Of a DNA stretch of 64,000 nt, positions 32,028 to 41,844 are shown one piece after another. Origin of the DNA: Diaporthe sp. PMI_573. Its lineage: Eukaryota > Ascomycota > Sordariomycetes > Diaporthales > Diaporthaceae. The notes beneath the pieces are model-generated. The model had not been told where the DNA came from and ran no database searches. It saw only the letters and a program-made list of their open reading frames with translations. Both the position numbers and the translations under genes were made by a program. Numbering within the stretch: position 1 is the first letter of the stretch; the number at the start of each line of letters is the position of its first letter. The stretch spans positions 496,001-560,000 of the forward strand of contig JAJTUP010000007.1 in assembly GCA_021399435.1 (NCBI GenBank), read 5' to 3'.

Positions 32028-34226
32028 CTACTGCTTCCGGATGCTAGTTCTCTTCTCATTCTGCGCTGCTCCCGTCGACTTCGTTACATCTTCTGGCCCG
32101 CCCTTCTTCCTAATATCATACCAGCCCATAGGCCATACGAAAATGCTGCACAAAGCCGCCAGAGCAGCGACTAGGAAGAACACATGATCAATGCTATTAG
32201 CGTAAGCTTTCAGAACAGCATTCAAGTCTCCGGGCTGGACAAGACTGCGAAAGCCCGTTGCCCCCGCATCGATAATGGCTTGTGCATCGACATTCGGTGC
32301 TCTCTGCGCGAGTTCCATCTTCAAGCTCGCGCCGAAAATGACGTTGTACAACACAAGAGCAATAGAGGGTCCAAGTGCCTGGCAAAAAACCATGAAAGCT
32401 ATGCCGGAGGATAATTCCTGCCCGGTGGTTACGGCTTGGATAGCGTTGACAGCCTACGAATTTAGGTCAGCAAGAAGGTACAGACAGGCGTTTCCATAGG
32501 TGTTTACGAACCACTTGCAGTCCTGCACCTGAGCCAATGCCACCTATGATTTGAAATCCAACCCACTCTCCAGTTGGACTGCCAGGTTGAAGCAATGAGT
32601 ACAAGCCGCTGGCAACTGATAATAGGGTTGATGAAAAGAAGCCGAAAGGCATCACGTAGCCGAACTTGGATACTGTAATATACCTATGTTAGCCTCCAGC
32701 TAACTAGGTAAAATCGATTGAAGCGTACTTATCAGTCCTGAGGAGGCTGCCGTGACAAGTTGTGGCAAGATGGTTGGCAAAAGATAGACACCGCTCAGCA
32801 AGGGACCCGCGGCATTGACAGCTTGGAAGTAGATTGGAAGGAAATAGATCCCTCCGTATATCGCTGCCGACAGAAGCCCTTGATAGACCCCTGATGCCCA
32901 GACAGCGGTCCGACCTATCATTGTATAGGGTAACAAAGCCGCGTCCCCCTTGTGCCGATTCCAAAGGAACCAGACAACAAAGTTAGCAGCGGAGCCGCAG
33001 AAGAGACCAATGACGCGTGAGGAGTTCCATGCATATCGATTACCACCGTATTGTAGGGCAAGAAGCAGCTGCAGAAGTGCTGGTGCAAACAGAACAAAAC
33101 CTATGAGGTCCAAGTGACGATGCAGCTGGCGTAACACCGACATAGCAGGTGGTTTTGCCGTCTGTTGAGGAATGCGGAGCAGAATGATAGCAACGGCTGC
33201 AACAGCACCGATGGGAAGGTTCATGTAAAAAGCTTGAATCATTAGTCAAGGTAATGTTGCGAACTCGATGTGTATAGAAGCCCAACTTACACCAACGCCA
33301 GTTGCTGTAGGACGTTAACGCACCCCCTATAAGTGGTCCAGTTACCAGTCCGAGTTGATTGACTAAATTTGGTTAACTCAGACTTGGAATGCACCTATTT
33401 TGTCTAGTACACTCACATCCCATTGCCATGCCCAGTAGAGCTATGTACCAAATGTCAGTGGTTATTGTCAAGTATAGGGAATCCGCCCCCCCCCCCGCGG
33501 GTCAACTTACCTGGACGCCTTTTCTTTGGTACACAGCTAGAAAGGATAGTGAGTGCGCCAGTTACGATTCCTGACGCGCCGAAGCCGGCCACAGCACGCC
33601 CAACTATCAGCATAGACGAGGAGACAGCTGCCCCGCAAAGCAAAGAACCAAGCTCGAAGATACCAAAGAAGGCGAGAAACGTCCACTATTCCCCGATCAG
33701 AAACACGTGCAGTCCAAAAAGCTCAGCCTGTGACGAACCTTTGTGTCAAAGTGGGTGTATATCTTTCCCGTTAGAAGTGAAGGGGCCGCACTTGATTTCG
33801 TGTCAAAACATTGGCGCCTATATCCTCCAGAATCGGATCCCCAGCTTACCTGCCAAACTGATAGGCACTGGCATACCAACCAATGTCTGGAAGTGAATGG
33901 AATGTGTCGGTAATGCGAGGAATTATCTAATGTGAAACGGCGCGATCAGCTCAAGTACGCGTAAACTAGCGATGGCAGGACGCGTGCAGGTGACTTACAG
34001 TGCTGACAATCAAGTTGTCCAAAAGCATTAAAAAACAGCAGAGAATGATGCTGGCAAGAACAACAGCGAGCTTGTATCCAGTGAGGTACTCATCTCCATC
34101 AGCTTGTGAACTGTTCTCGATAGGGGAGATTTGGGGATCCTCGGCAGAGGGCGCATCTTCAGAGGCTATGGCCTCGGTGTTGACGTCGCTCAAGGAGAGT
34201 TTAGGTGGAGGCTCGGAGTCAACCAT
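32028..34226 (-). CDS. DHA2-type MFS efflux transporter (14 TM)
   Basis: Nine exons on the minus strand: 34226..33999, 33926..33850, 33790..33739, 33685..33511, 33440..33417, 33362..33291, 33232..32729, 32672..32512 and 32453..32028; 572 residues. All donors are GTNNGN and every junction keeps frame. Seen: an acidic cytosolic N-terminus, helix 1 with [10 protein letters not shown] then [40 protein letters not shown], the antiporter motif C in [38 protein letters not shown], and a basic tail. The protein is of the toxin/drug exporter class found in secondary-metabolite clusters. The fifth exon is only 24 nt. A G-run in the preceding intron (poly-C on the plus strand, 33486-33497) is a possible sequencing weak point. 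The gene looks functional and may export the product of the neighbouring UstYa-type enzyme; that link is inference. Confidence 0.9.
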
Positions 34227-35743
34227 TTTGATAAGAGTTGTTGCCCAAGTCTCTGAAGTTCAAGAGGTTGTATCTCAGCCAAAGTAAACAACAGAGGGAT
34301 GAATGGAAAGGTGTCGTGGCTAGGCCATGTGGTAAAAAGGCGGTTTGGGGCCCTGGAGGTACCGAAAACGATGGAGTCGCAGCTGAAGGGCAAAAACAAT
34401 GAGGCTGCGCGATTTCAGGCCAGACTGAACAAATTGGATTGAAATCTGCGGATTATCCTGACCCCTGCAATCACCAGCGCTTACTTGAGTAGGCAGCTGC
34501 TGAGCTGGCAGCCCGAAAGCTTTCCGCTCTCTCCTGTCCGTGTTCTCTCTCCTGCTGAATGAAGGCACCCTCGGCGGGAAGGATCCGAACCCCTGTCCTT
34601 AGAGCGTGTTCCCCACGCCGGTGGCAGCCTACACCGGTGACATGGGTCGAAAGTACCTGCGAAGCGAGGCTACCAGCGAATTTGTGGTGGATTTGACCTT
34701 TCCGCAATGAGCGCTGTCGACCTCTGCGGCCTGCCGGAGCTTGTCGAATTTCGATATTCCCGGTGGCCTCCGATGGAGATTTTTCAACCATCCCTCGGGC
34801 CAGGTCCGCGCTTTTCGTACCCTTCAATACTTCAGACCCATACAAGCCTTTGTACCGTTGGTCAAGCTTCAGCGAGGTGGGCCACCTCTGCCGCACCGGA
34901 CCTCCCACCCGACCTACCGGTGCAGGGAACACGCTCTTATCCGCGTAGAACACTGTGCTAAGGGTGTGATCGGTCACATCAGCGTTCTGGTGTGGGAGTG
35001 TTCTGGGGCATATTTCACAGGGTCGCTTCGGTGCAACTTTGTCCCATTAGGGACGCCGTTTACTGGAACCCTTGTATAGTACACTGCGTGTATCTCAGCG
35101 GTTTCGGTGGTTTCTTCCTTAGGTGATTCTGTTCCTCATCCATACCTACTTAAGTAGGTATACAACTGATTAGGTCGGTCCCGTGTGTTCTGTTCCAATC
35201 CGTGTCTGACGGTGCCGAGTGCCAGTCATCAGATGACCCAATGACAAAGGATGGGCAATGGTCTACGATGTGAGCCAGCCGCACCAGTGACGACATCAGT
35301 CTTGTTTGTTTGCTCGGAATATCCATGTTTAATCCAACCGAGCCATCAGTTCACCGTCTCCTGTTTTCACTCTTTGCACCAGTAGTTGCACTCATCGGGA
35401 CAAGTCGCCCTGGGTAATCTTGAACGAACTCTCTGACGCAATCGCAAATCCCTATGTCAGCTCTGACACACACTGGCACTTGTTTCAGTTTCTCATACCA
35501 GCGCCACTATTGTCCATTAGCTAATGAATGGAAGCCTCAGTCATCAATGATGTTGCGTGTCATTATATCACTAAGGGCAGACAGCGTGCAAATGCCCAAC
35601 CCCCCACTGTTAAAGCCACTTTGCCGGCAGGCATAGTGCAAATTAAATTAAGGTCTACAAAAGTCGGACTTAGTGTTCTCACCACCACTATAGCCCTTGC
35701 TTTATCCACTGTAATTCCAGCTTAGAAGAGGAATTTAAAAAGG
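34227..35743. other. Intergenic, upstream of the transporter
   Basis: No gene recognised. An open minus frame at 34471..34977 is Arg/Gly-rich without a motif. A perfect 20 bp palindrome lies at 35142..35161 (listed separately). Confidence 0.4.
35142..35161. promoter_or_regulatory. Perfect 20 bp palindrome
   Basis: ATACCTACTTAAGTAGGTAT reads identically on both strands. Its half-site TACCTA resembles short palindromes common in Sordariomycete intergenic DNA. A regulatory role is only possible. Confidence 0.5.
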
Positions 35744-36517
35744 ATGATAGTCCATATCACTAAGGGCAAGTTCGGGGTCATGTTTGACGCCGATCCCGCT
35801 GATGGCACTATTCAGCATCTCCTTACCCTTGGCCTGGACTGGGTCCTCGCCATTGCATGCTTAAAAGACGCCCATTACAGTAAGAGTGAGAAATTCTTCA
35901 ACCCGGATCACGGCATCTCGCCCGAGAACGATGATTTCCTCCATTCGGCTCTGATATCAACTACCGTGCGGGCCTACCGTTGACGAGAGCTTGTATAACA
36001 CCGTGTTGTCCGTGTTGCCCGTGTTGCCCGTGTTGCCCGTCTACGCAGATCCCGACCGAGGCCCGGAGACCATGTGGCGCCTGTCCTACCCACACGACGG
36101 ATCCTTGCTCGCTCTCTTCAAACGGCATGACTGGGTCTCCCGTCGCTGGGGATATTTGCTCCGGGACCACGCGCGGCTACACGATCTGGATCGACAAGGC
36201 GCCGTCCACTTGTCGCCGCCTTGTCAACCAGCCGCCAACCCGCGGCCATAATCTTCGTCCCTAACACAGCAGGAGCAAGAGGCCTCGTGGCGACTTCGTA
36301 GCTATTTCTACGCTAGGGGAGGTCGGGGCTGGTGGGCGGAGGGAGATGAGAGCAGGGTGTGGTGGCTAGTCGAGCGGAACCCTTCTCGAGAGGAGCAGCG
36401 TATGAAAAGGGGGAAGGGAGAGAAGCCACAGCGTGAGCCTGAGTTTTTGGATGACGCAAAGAGATACTGGACGGCCGAGATTTTGGATTTTGCAACGAGA
36501 TCGATTTCATTATAATT
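35744..36517 (+). pseudogene. Coding-like stretch with frame changes, unidentified
   Basis: Three successive plus-strand open stretches in different frames have protein-like composition. The first is 35744..35983, with FDADPADGT and LDWVLAIACLKDAHY. The second runs from about 35985 to 36251, with WRLSYPHDGSLLALFKRHDW. The third runs from about 36260 to 36517, acidic/basic with EPEFLDDAKRYWTAEIL. They do not join cleanly through consensus introns, so this may be a decayed gene or a gene whose introns I could not place. Family not recognised. Confidence 0.3.
36001..36040 (+). repeat. 9 bp minisatellite
   Basis: About four copies of GTGTTGCCC (the first with one change). In one frame it encodes repeated LPV. 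It lies within the coding-like stretch. Confidence 0.85.
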
Positions 36518-36814
36518 GGCGGGGTTGGAACGTTCATTTCCTCGCAAAAGCTCTATGCAAAATCAATCCCGTCTATGGCAGAATTACATCATCTAGAAAT
36601 TTTGGCCACATGGCCATAGGAGTAGTTCCTCGTGCACTGTAATGTGTCTTAATACAATTTTTCTGGACTTTTCTGGCAACTTTGAGAGTTGCACAAATTA
36701 TATCGCGCAGGTCTTTCGGTTGGTAGAATTACATACAGAGTGCCGCCGGTGGATCAAGAACTCCAGACTTGTCGGCAGAAGAATGAGCCAGGATCGCGTC
36801 TCCCTGAAATCTAT

Positions 36815-37788
36815 TCACCTGCTCGGCCTCTCGCTGTCTGTAACTGTGATTTCAGTCAACTTGGAGTCTGAGCGACTGTCAAGCAGTGCTGGTACAGGAA
36901 GTTCAGCCACAATACCCTGCTCCGGTAGTTCAGCTTCCAGAATCTGGGCTGGCAGCTCTGGGGCGTGAGTCTCGAGCTCAGCAGGAGGAATGAATTCATG
37001 CCCATGCAGCTCGGGCTTCCTGTATTCCTCCTGATCTTCGACCTTGGATGCATCACCTCGCCTTCGAACCCGCCGAAACCGCCACACTATGGCCAAGACA
37101 GTGACGCAGATAATCGCTAAGGGAATCCCGACCCCAAGGCCGATCTTCAGTTTCATATCATCAGCCATTGTTGGGGCGTCCAACTCAGTTGATGTAGGCA
37201 ATATGCTTCCGGTCGTCGATGTTTGGAGCATGTCGGTGGTTGTTGCTGTAGTCGATGGTGCAGCGGTCACTTCATAATCTGACCACGCACAAAGACCTCC
37301 GCTTGCGCAGTCGCTTCCGAATGGGCAGCACTGGCCGCCAAGATCCTCGGGGCACTGATAAGTGGTTCCCGTACACTTCCGCTTTAGACACACGCCAGAG
37401 GTCCCGACTATAGGCAGCGTGGCGGCAGCTGTGTTCTGGACGGTCGTGGCGGCAACGGGCGAGTAAAAGTAGTTCTGGTCGCATCCTGACCCGCATCTCG
37501 AGCCCAAGGAACAGCACTGGACGGCTAACGAGGTCTCGTTGACAATGCAGTAACTCAGATTATCACAGCACAGCGTACTGTTAAAATCAGTTCCTGGGCT
37601 CAAACACAATGTGAGCGTTCCGAAGAGGCCGGCAGCACTGCTTCATAGGCGGCGTAGAAAGACGTACCACATGGATGTTGGGCGGCATCGCAATCTCCAG
37701 CTCTCCTCAGAAGGTCGTTTGATTGAATGTGATACTGGGGGGCTGATTGTTGGGTCGACTCGGTGTCCAGAACGCCAGCATACATCAT
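36815..37788 (-). CDS. Cysteine-rich single-pass membrane protein
   Basis: Exons 37788..37668 and 37593..36815 with a 74 nt intron (GTACGT donor, CCCAG acceptor); about 299 residues. The ectodomain has two related double-cysteine modules, CCSLGSRCGSGCD and CCPFGSDCASGGLC, plus other cysteines, followed by a Thr/Ser-rich stalk. Then come a transmembrane helix (IGLGVGIPLAIICVTVLAIVW), a stop-transfer cluster RFRRVRRRG, and an acidic/proline-rich cytosolic tail of about 90 residues (PAELETHAPELPAQ). The design recalls fungal wall-stress or chitin-sensing surface proteins, but no named domain is certain. The 5' end is uncertain: the frame upstream of the ATG at 37788 reads like a signal peptide (FIALGFVAG) but lacks an ATG. 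A further upstream exon may exist. Confidence 0.7.
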
Positions 37789-38859
37789 GTGAGCAACGCT
37801 GTGCGTACCGGCGACAAAACCAAGCGCTATGAAAGTTTTCAATATTTGTCAATGCGCGGTCCGAGCCGTGAATCAAAGTAAGATCTTAGTTATTTTTGAG
37901 TAGAAATTGAGGTTGAGGTCAGCAATGTTGAGCCGTGAAGTGGAGCATGGGGAATTCAGGAAAATTTATAATGTGACAGCACAAACACCCACACAGCCCC
38001 GATTGTCATTCGAGAGGCAGGGCAGCGTTCGTGTTTCACGACATGGGCCCAACAACCTTTTGCTGAGTAATGAAGCGACTTTGGATCTTGAAAGGAAGTA
38101 TCGTTCCCTCTTCTAGTAAGAAATAATGCTGATTCCCAGCTGATGCGGATTTCATTGGACGATCGCCCACTGGGGGCGAGCGAATGAGGCGGTTCAGAGC
38201 CAGCATGAAGGCGGGTGGGGGCCGGCATAGTCTCATGTAGCATGAAGCGATAGGTCTCGAAGACTCGAAGACCGCCTTTCACTCGCCTGTGCTCAAAATA
38301 GCCGAGCGTGCGTTGGTTGGAGGGTGTTGAGGCACGCAGGCTGACGGGGGCTGTGGACGCAATGCAGGGTATTATAATTACTCTCAGTGAAGGTGCAGAA
38401 GAAGTACCAGGGGGTAAAGTAACACCACAATATGGCGGGCACATCGCGGCCTACTACACCGACTGCGATCAAACTCGCCAACAGAAACCGGGACTAGAAA
38501 CATCTTCTATTCAATTTTAGACTGAGTGAATGATGAGCAGGACCATCCCCGCACAGCCGTTATTAGGCATATCCAAGAATGAAATTGAGCCGAACGCCTC
38601 CAAGCCTCCAATGTGACGCTGTAATCGATAGACCTGTCTTATCAATCAATTACTGTCATATAGAATCCTTCGTGCATTTCACGAGAACTGGCTTTCCCAA
38701 CGAATTCTACATGAAATCCTATTTTGACCGCCAATCGTGCCCGGAAGCCATCACAGCGTGGCTTCGATTATACTAGCCAAATATAATTACTCTGCTACTA
38801 GGACATTATCTGTACCAGTCCTTCTTATTGGGTGTGGGTAGGTTAAACAAAACAGTACA
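37789..38859. other. Intergenic; promoter side of the hydrolase
   Basis: No gene recognised. The right end is the 5' flank of the transposon-split hydrolase gene, whose ATG is at 38860. Confidence 0.45.
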
Positions 38860-38871
38860 ATGAGAAGCGTA

Positions 38872-38914
38872 ACGTCCCCGGCCCGGCTTCCGCCCCCCCC
38901 TGATTCCGCCCCCT
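38872..38914. repeat. Left terminal inverted repeat
   Basis: It matches the reverse complement of 40679..40721 apart from the length of a C-run. It contains GGCTTCCGCCCCCCCC and TGATTCCGCCCCC. Confidence 0.9.
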
Positions 38915-38918
38915 TCCC

Positions 38919-40559
38919 TCACGACCGCCCCCTTCGCCTCGTCGCCGACGACGCCGCCACCACGATAGTTGACCTCGCTTCCGATGGTGTTTCCGACTCT
39001 TCTGAAGCGTCGCTTTCTTCTGATACCACCCCCGCTTCAATCTGAGTCCTCCGAATGGCCTCGATATCGGCGAAAAGTTCATTCGGGTCAAGTTGAACCT
39101 TCTTCCTTCGGACTACCCTACTGGCTTCAATCTGGGCTTCCAACTCTCGGGCTTTTTGTGAGGACATCGTCAGATCGACGTCTATCTGGTCCCAACTTTT
39201 GAGGATTTTCCTGAAGAGGAGTCGTGATGTGGGGCTGAGATTCTTCTGACGGGCATACCGAGCCACCATACCCCTTAGGTCTTGAGATCGCTTAGGGGTC
39301 GCAAAAATGGTCCCTCGAGGCCGACAAAAACACTTATCAGTGCAGAAATGGCTGCTGGAGCTATTGGTACCGCCAGATTCCAACGATCTCGCTTCCTTCT
39401 CGCGATTATCGGCGATAAAGTGGCTTCCGAGTGCCCTATGCTTAGACACTGGCCAGAGACCAGTCGCCCGCCAGCCAGAACGTATATTTGCTTCCGTTAA
39501 AGTGTTAATTCGAGCCTTGTGATAGCAATAAAGAAACCGTTTCTTTGCCACGACTGTTGACGAATCGTGCCCTCCCTGGTGATCGAGATGCTTCTTAAAT
39601 GCGAGCTTTAGAGGGCCGAAGATCGCCACATCGAGCGGTTGCAGCATATGCGAAGTATGGGCGGGCAAAAAAACGATATACACCTTATTCGAGAAGCATT
39701 CCCACATAAACTCGACCGTTGTATGTGTATGGTGCCCATCGATTACGAGAAGGCGCCATTCTAATGGGTCCTCTGGTACTGTTTGAGGAAGGAAGACCTT
39801 CCGAAGCCAGTGGATAGCAATAGGTTCCTCCATCCACCCCTTCTTCGTCGCCGTGAACTGCCAGCCCTCGTGATCTTCAAGGGCGATAGGAAACCACTGC
39901 TGCTGAATGCTGAGTCCCTTAAAAATAACGAGTGGGACGAGGAACTTGCCCGTGGCGGAGATACACTCAAGGAAGGAGGTCCACGCTCTCGAATTAAAGT
40001 CCTTCTGAAGAAGCTGGCTTCCTTCCGAATAGCCGATCGTGAGCGCCTTCTCGGACTTGCCCTCCATCAGCCCGCCCTCGTCGGCATTCCATCGGTTGGC
40101 CGGCTTAATTGCCTTCACGATAGGCAACTGCATGAAGTCAAACCACGACCCAACGTTCTTTTTGGTAGCTGCCCTTAGCCGTTTAGCCTCAACGCGCTGG
40201 TACTTACGGCTTTGGAGGATAGGGTGACGAAGGAGGAAGGCCCTCAGCCACTTCCTTCCGAGAGGAGCGACCTCCTTCCCCGACGAGGCCATTCGGGCTG
40301 CCAGAGCCCTCGTTTCCCAGCGAGTTAACGCATGGCCCAAGCTGCTTTGGTTGATAAGGAATAGGGCCAATCGATCCTCCTGATCATCAGAAAGAGGCCT
40401 CTGAGGTTCGTGAGAAACGCGCTGACTTTGCGCGCCGGCGAGGCGATCGCGAAGTGTGGAACGGGGGATATGCCAGGTCCTGCAAGCCTGCTTGACGGGC
40501 ATTCCATCCCTGCACGCAACAAGGGCGTCATGGATCTCGGCTTCCCCATAGGGCTTCAT
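38919..40559 (-). CDS. Pogo/Fot1 transposase
   Basis: 546 residues from the ATG at 40559. An N-terminal psq-type helix-turn-helix (EAEIHDALVACRDGMPVKQACRTWHIPRSTLRDRL) is followed by a CENP-B-like second DNA-binding region (SLGHALTRWETRALAARM, LGRKWLRAFLLRHP). The DDE core has Asp in RWNADEGGLMEG, Asp in LLVIDGHHTH, and Asp in HMLQPLDVAIFGPLK with 35 residues between the last two. The C-terminus is Ser/Glu/Arg-rich. The frame is intact and all three catalytic acids are present. It cuts and pastes its own element at TA sites. Confidence 0.93.
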   Translation of the reverse strand: MKPYGEAEIHDALVACRDGMPVKQACRTWHIPRSTLRDRLAGAQSQRVSHEPQRPLSDDQEDRLALFLINQSSLGHALTRWETRALAARMASSGKEVAPLGRKWLRAFLLRHPILQSRKYQRVEAKRLRAATKKNVGSWFDFMQLPIVKAIKPANRWNADEGGLMEGKSEKALTIGYSEGSQLLQKDFNSRAWTSFLECISATGKFLVPLVIFKGLSIQQQWFPIALEDHEGWQFTATKKGWMEEPIAIHWLRKVFLPQTVPEDPLEWRLLVIDGHHTHTTVEFMWECFSNKVYIVFLPAHTSHMLQPLDVAIFGPLKLAFKKHLDHQGGHDSSTVVAKKRFLYCYHKARINTLTEANIRSGWRATGLWPVSKHRALGSHFIADNREKEARSLESGGTNSSSSHFCTDKCFCRPRGTIFATPKRSQDLRGMVARYARQKNLSPTSRLLFRKILKSWDQIDVDLTMSSQKARELEAQIEASRVVRRKKVQLDPNELFADIEAIRRTQIEAGVVSEESDASEESETPSEARSTIVVAASSATRRRGRS

Positions 40560-40678
40560 GATGACTAGGTTGATGCTTGGAAGAAGTTTGGTGACCAGAA
40601 AAAATTCTCTCGGAAAGATATGGTTGAGTTTATATAGGGTGGGGGCAGACGCGTACACGCGTGAACGCGGATGTGGGG

Positions 40679-40721
40679 GGGGGCGGAATCAGGGGGGGGG
40701 CGGAAGCCGGGCCGGGGACGT
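40679..40721. repeat. Right terminal inverted repeat
   Basis: The partner of 38872..38914; it ends GGGGACGT next to the TA duplication. Confidence 0.9.
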
Positions 40722-41844
40722 TACTCCGCATATTGTCGCTCATCTTCCTTGCGGCCACTTCTGTCGTTACTGCTCAAGGCTCGATTGGCGGTGGAGATGG
40801 CTACATCGATGATGGCCCACAGCCAGATGACCTAAACGGCTCCAACTTCACCTATCCCTATCCGGTCAAAGTCTACAACTTCCCTTCGCAGCGCCTGAAT
40901 ATGCAAATGGCATTTATGGACGTGCCCCCCGCAGCCACCGCAAACACATCGACAAACGCACCAGTGGCCGTCTTGTTGCACGGCAAGAACTTTTGCGGGG
41001 CGACTTGGAACGAGACCATCGTCCAGTTGACCGGTGCCGGGTACCGTGTGATTGCGCCTGATCAGGTGGGGTGGTGTAAGTCGACCAAGCCGGTGGGATA
41101 CCAGTTCACGTTCCAGCAGCTTGCGTTGAACACAAATAGCTTGCTGAAGCTGTTGGGCATCTACAATGCTACTATTATTGGGCACAGCACGGGCGGGATG
41201 CTAGCAGCTCGATATGCCCTGTAAGTCTCGTGGGCCGGGACCACGGTGGGGCCGAGATCATCCCACACAGTTCGCTGACCACTTCCTACAGCATGTACCC
41301 CAGCAATACGACTGCCATGGTAATGGTGAACCCCCTCGGTCTGGAGGATTGGAAGACCAAAGGCGTGCCCTATCAAAGCGTCGACCGCAGCTGGGCCACC
41401 GAGAACGCAACCACCTACGCCTCGATCAAGACCTACGAAAACACGACCTACTACGTCGGCCGGTGGCAGCCGCAGTACGACGTCTGGGTCGGCATGCTCT
41501 ACAACGTCTACACGGGCACGCGCCGCGCCGAGTTCACCTACAACCAGGCGCAGACCACGGACATGATCTACACCCAGCCGGTCATTTACGAGTTTGGCCT
41601 GCTGGGGCAGCAGGTGCGCACGTTGCTGGTCATCGGGGACAAGGATAACACGGCCATCGGGAAGGCCTGGTCGCCCCCGGCGGTGCAGGCCGTGATTGGC
41701 AAGTACAGCGTGCTGGGCCCCGCGGCGGCGGCGATGATTCCGAATAGCACGTTGATCCAGTTCCCTGAGCTGGGACATGCGCCGCACATTGAGGAGCCGG
41801 CTGAGTTTCACCGGGAGCTGCTGGGTTGGCTTTTGGATTCGTAG

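Larger units (their letters stand above)
38872..40721 (-). mobile_element. Fot1-like pogo DNA transposon, 1,850 bp
   Basis: It is bounded by about 41 bp terminal inverted repeats beginning ACGTCCCCGGCCCGGCTTCC, which differ only by C-run length, and by TA duplications at 38870..38871 and 40722..40723. It contains one uninterrupted transposase gene. Size, TA target and DD35D transposase place it with Fot1/pogo of the Tc1-mariner superfamily. There are no stops or C-to-T decay, so the copy is young and possibly active. Confidence 0.95.
38860..41844 (+). pseudogene. Secreted alpha/beta hydrolase gene split by transposon
   Basis: Pieces 38860..38871, 40724..41220 and 41292..41844 read as one 353-codon gene when the 1,850 bp element and one TA are ignored. 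The ATG and three codons lie left of the element. The rest of the signal peptide (LRILSLIFLAATSVVTA) resumes directly to its right. The enzyme has an oxyanion-type HGKNF, a nucleophile elbow GHSTGG, an acid-residue candidate in VIGDKDN and a catalytic His in LGHAPHIEEP, so all catalytic elements are intact. The intron 41221..41291 (71 nt, GTAAGT) is normal. Many N-glycosylation sites fit secretion. Reading from the original ATG now runs into transposon sequence and stops at 39045. Without the element it would be a functional secreted esterase/epoxide-hydrolase-like enzyme. Confidence 0.9.

Noticed and set aside
34570..34650. GGGGTTCGGATCC on the minus strand, another tRNA-like box
   Set aside because: Stem pairing is poor and there is no cloverleaf; it is probably chance.
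38860..39045. Frame from the hydrolase ATG running into the transposon
   Set aside because: It is the by-product of the insertion: three host codons followed by transposase antisense and a stop, not a real protein.
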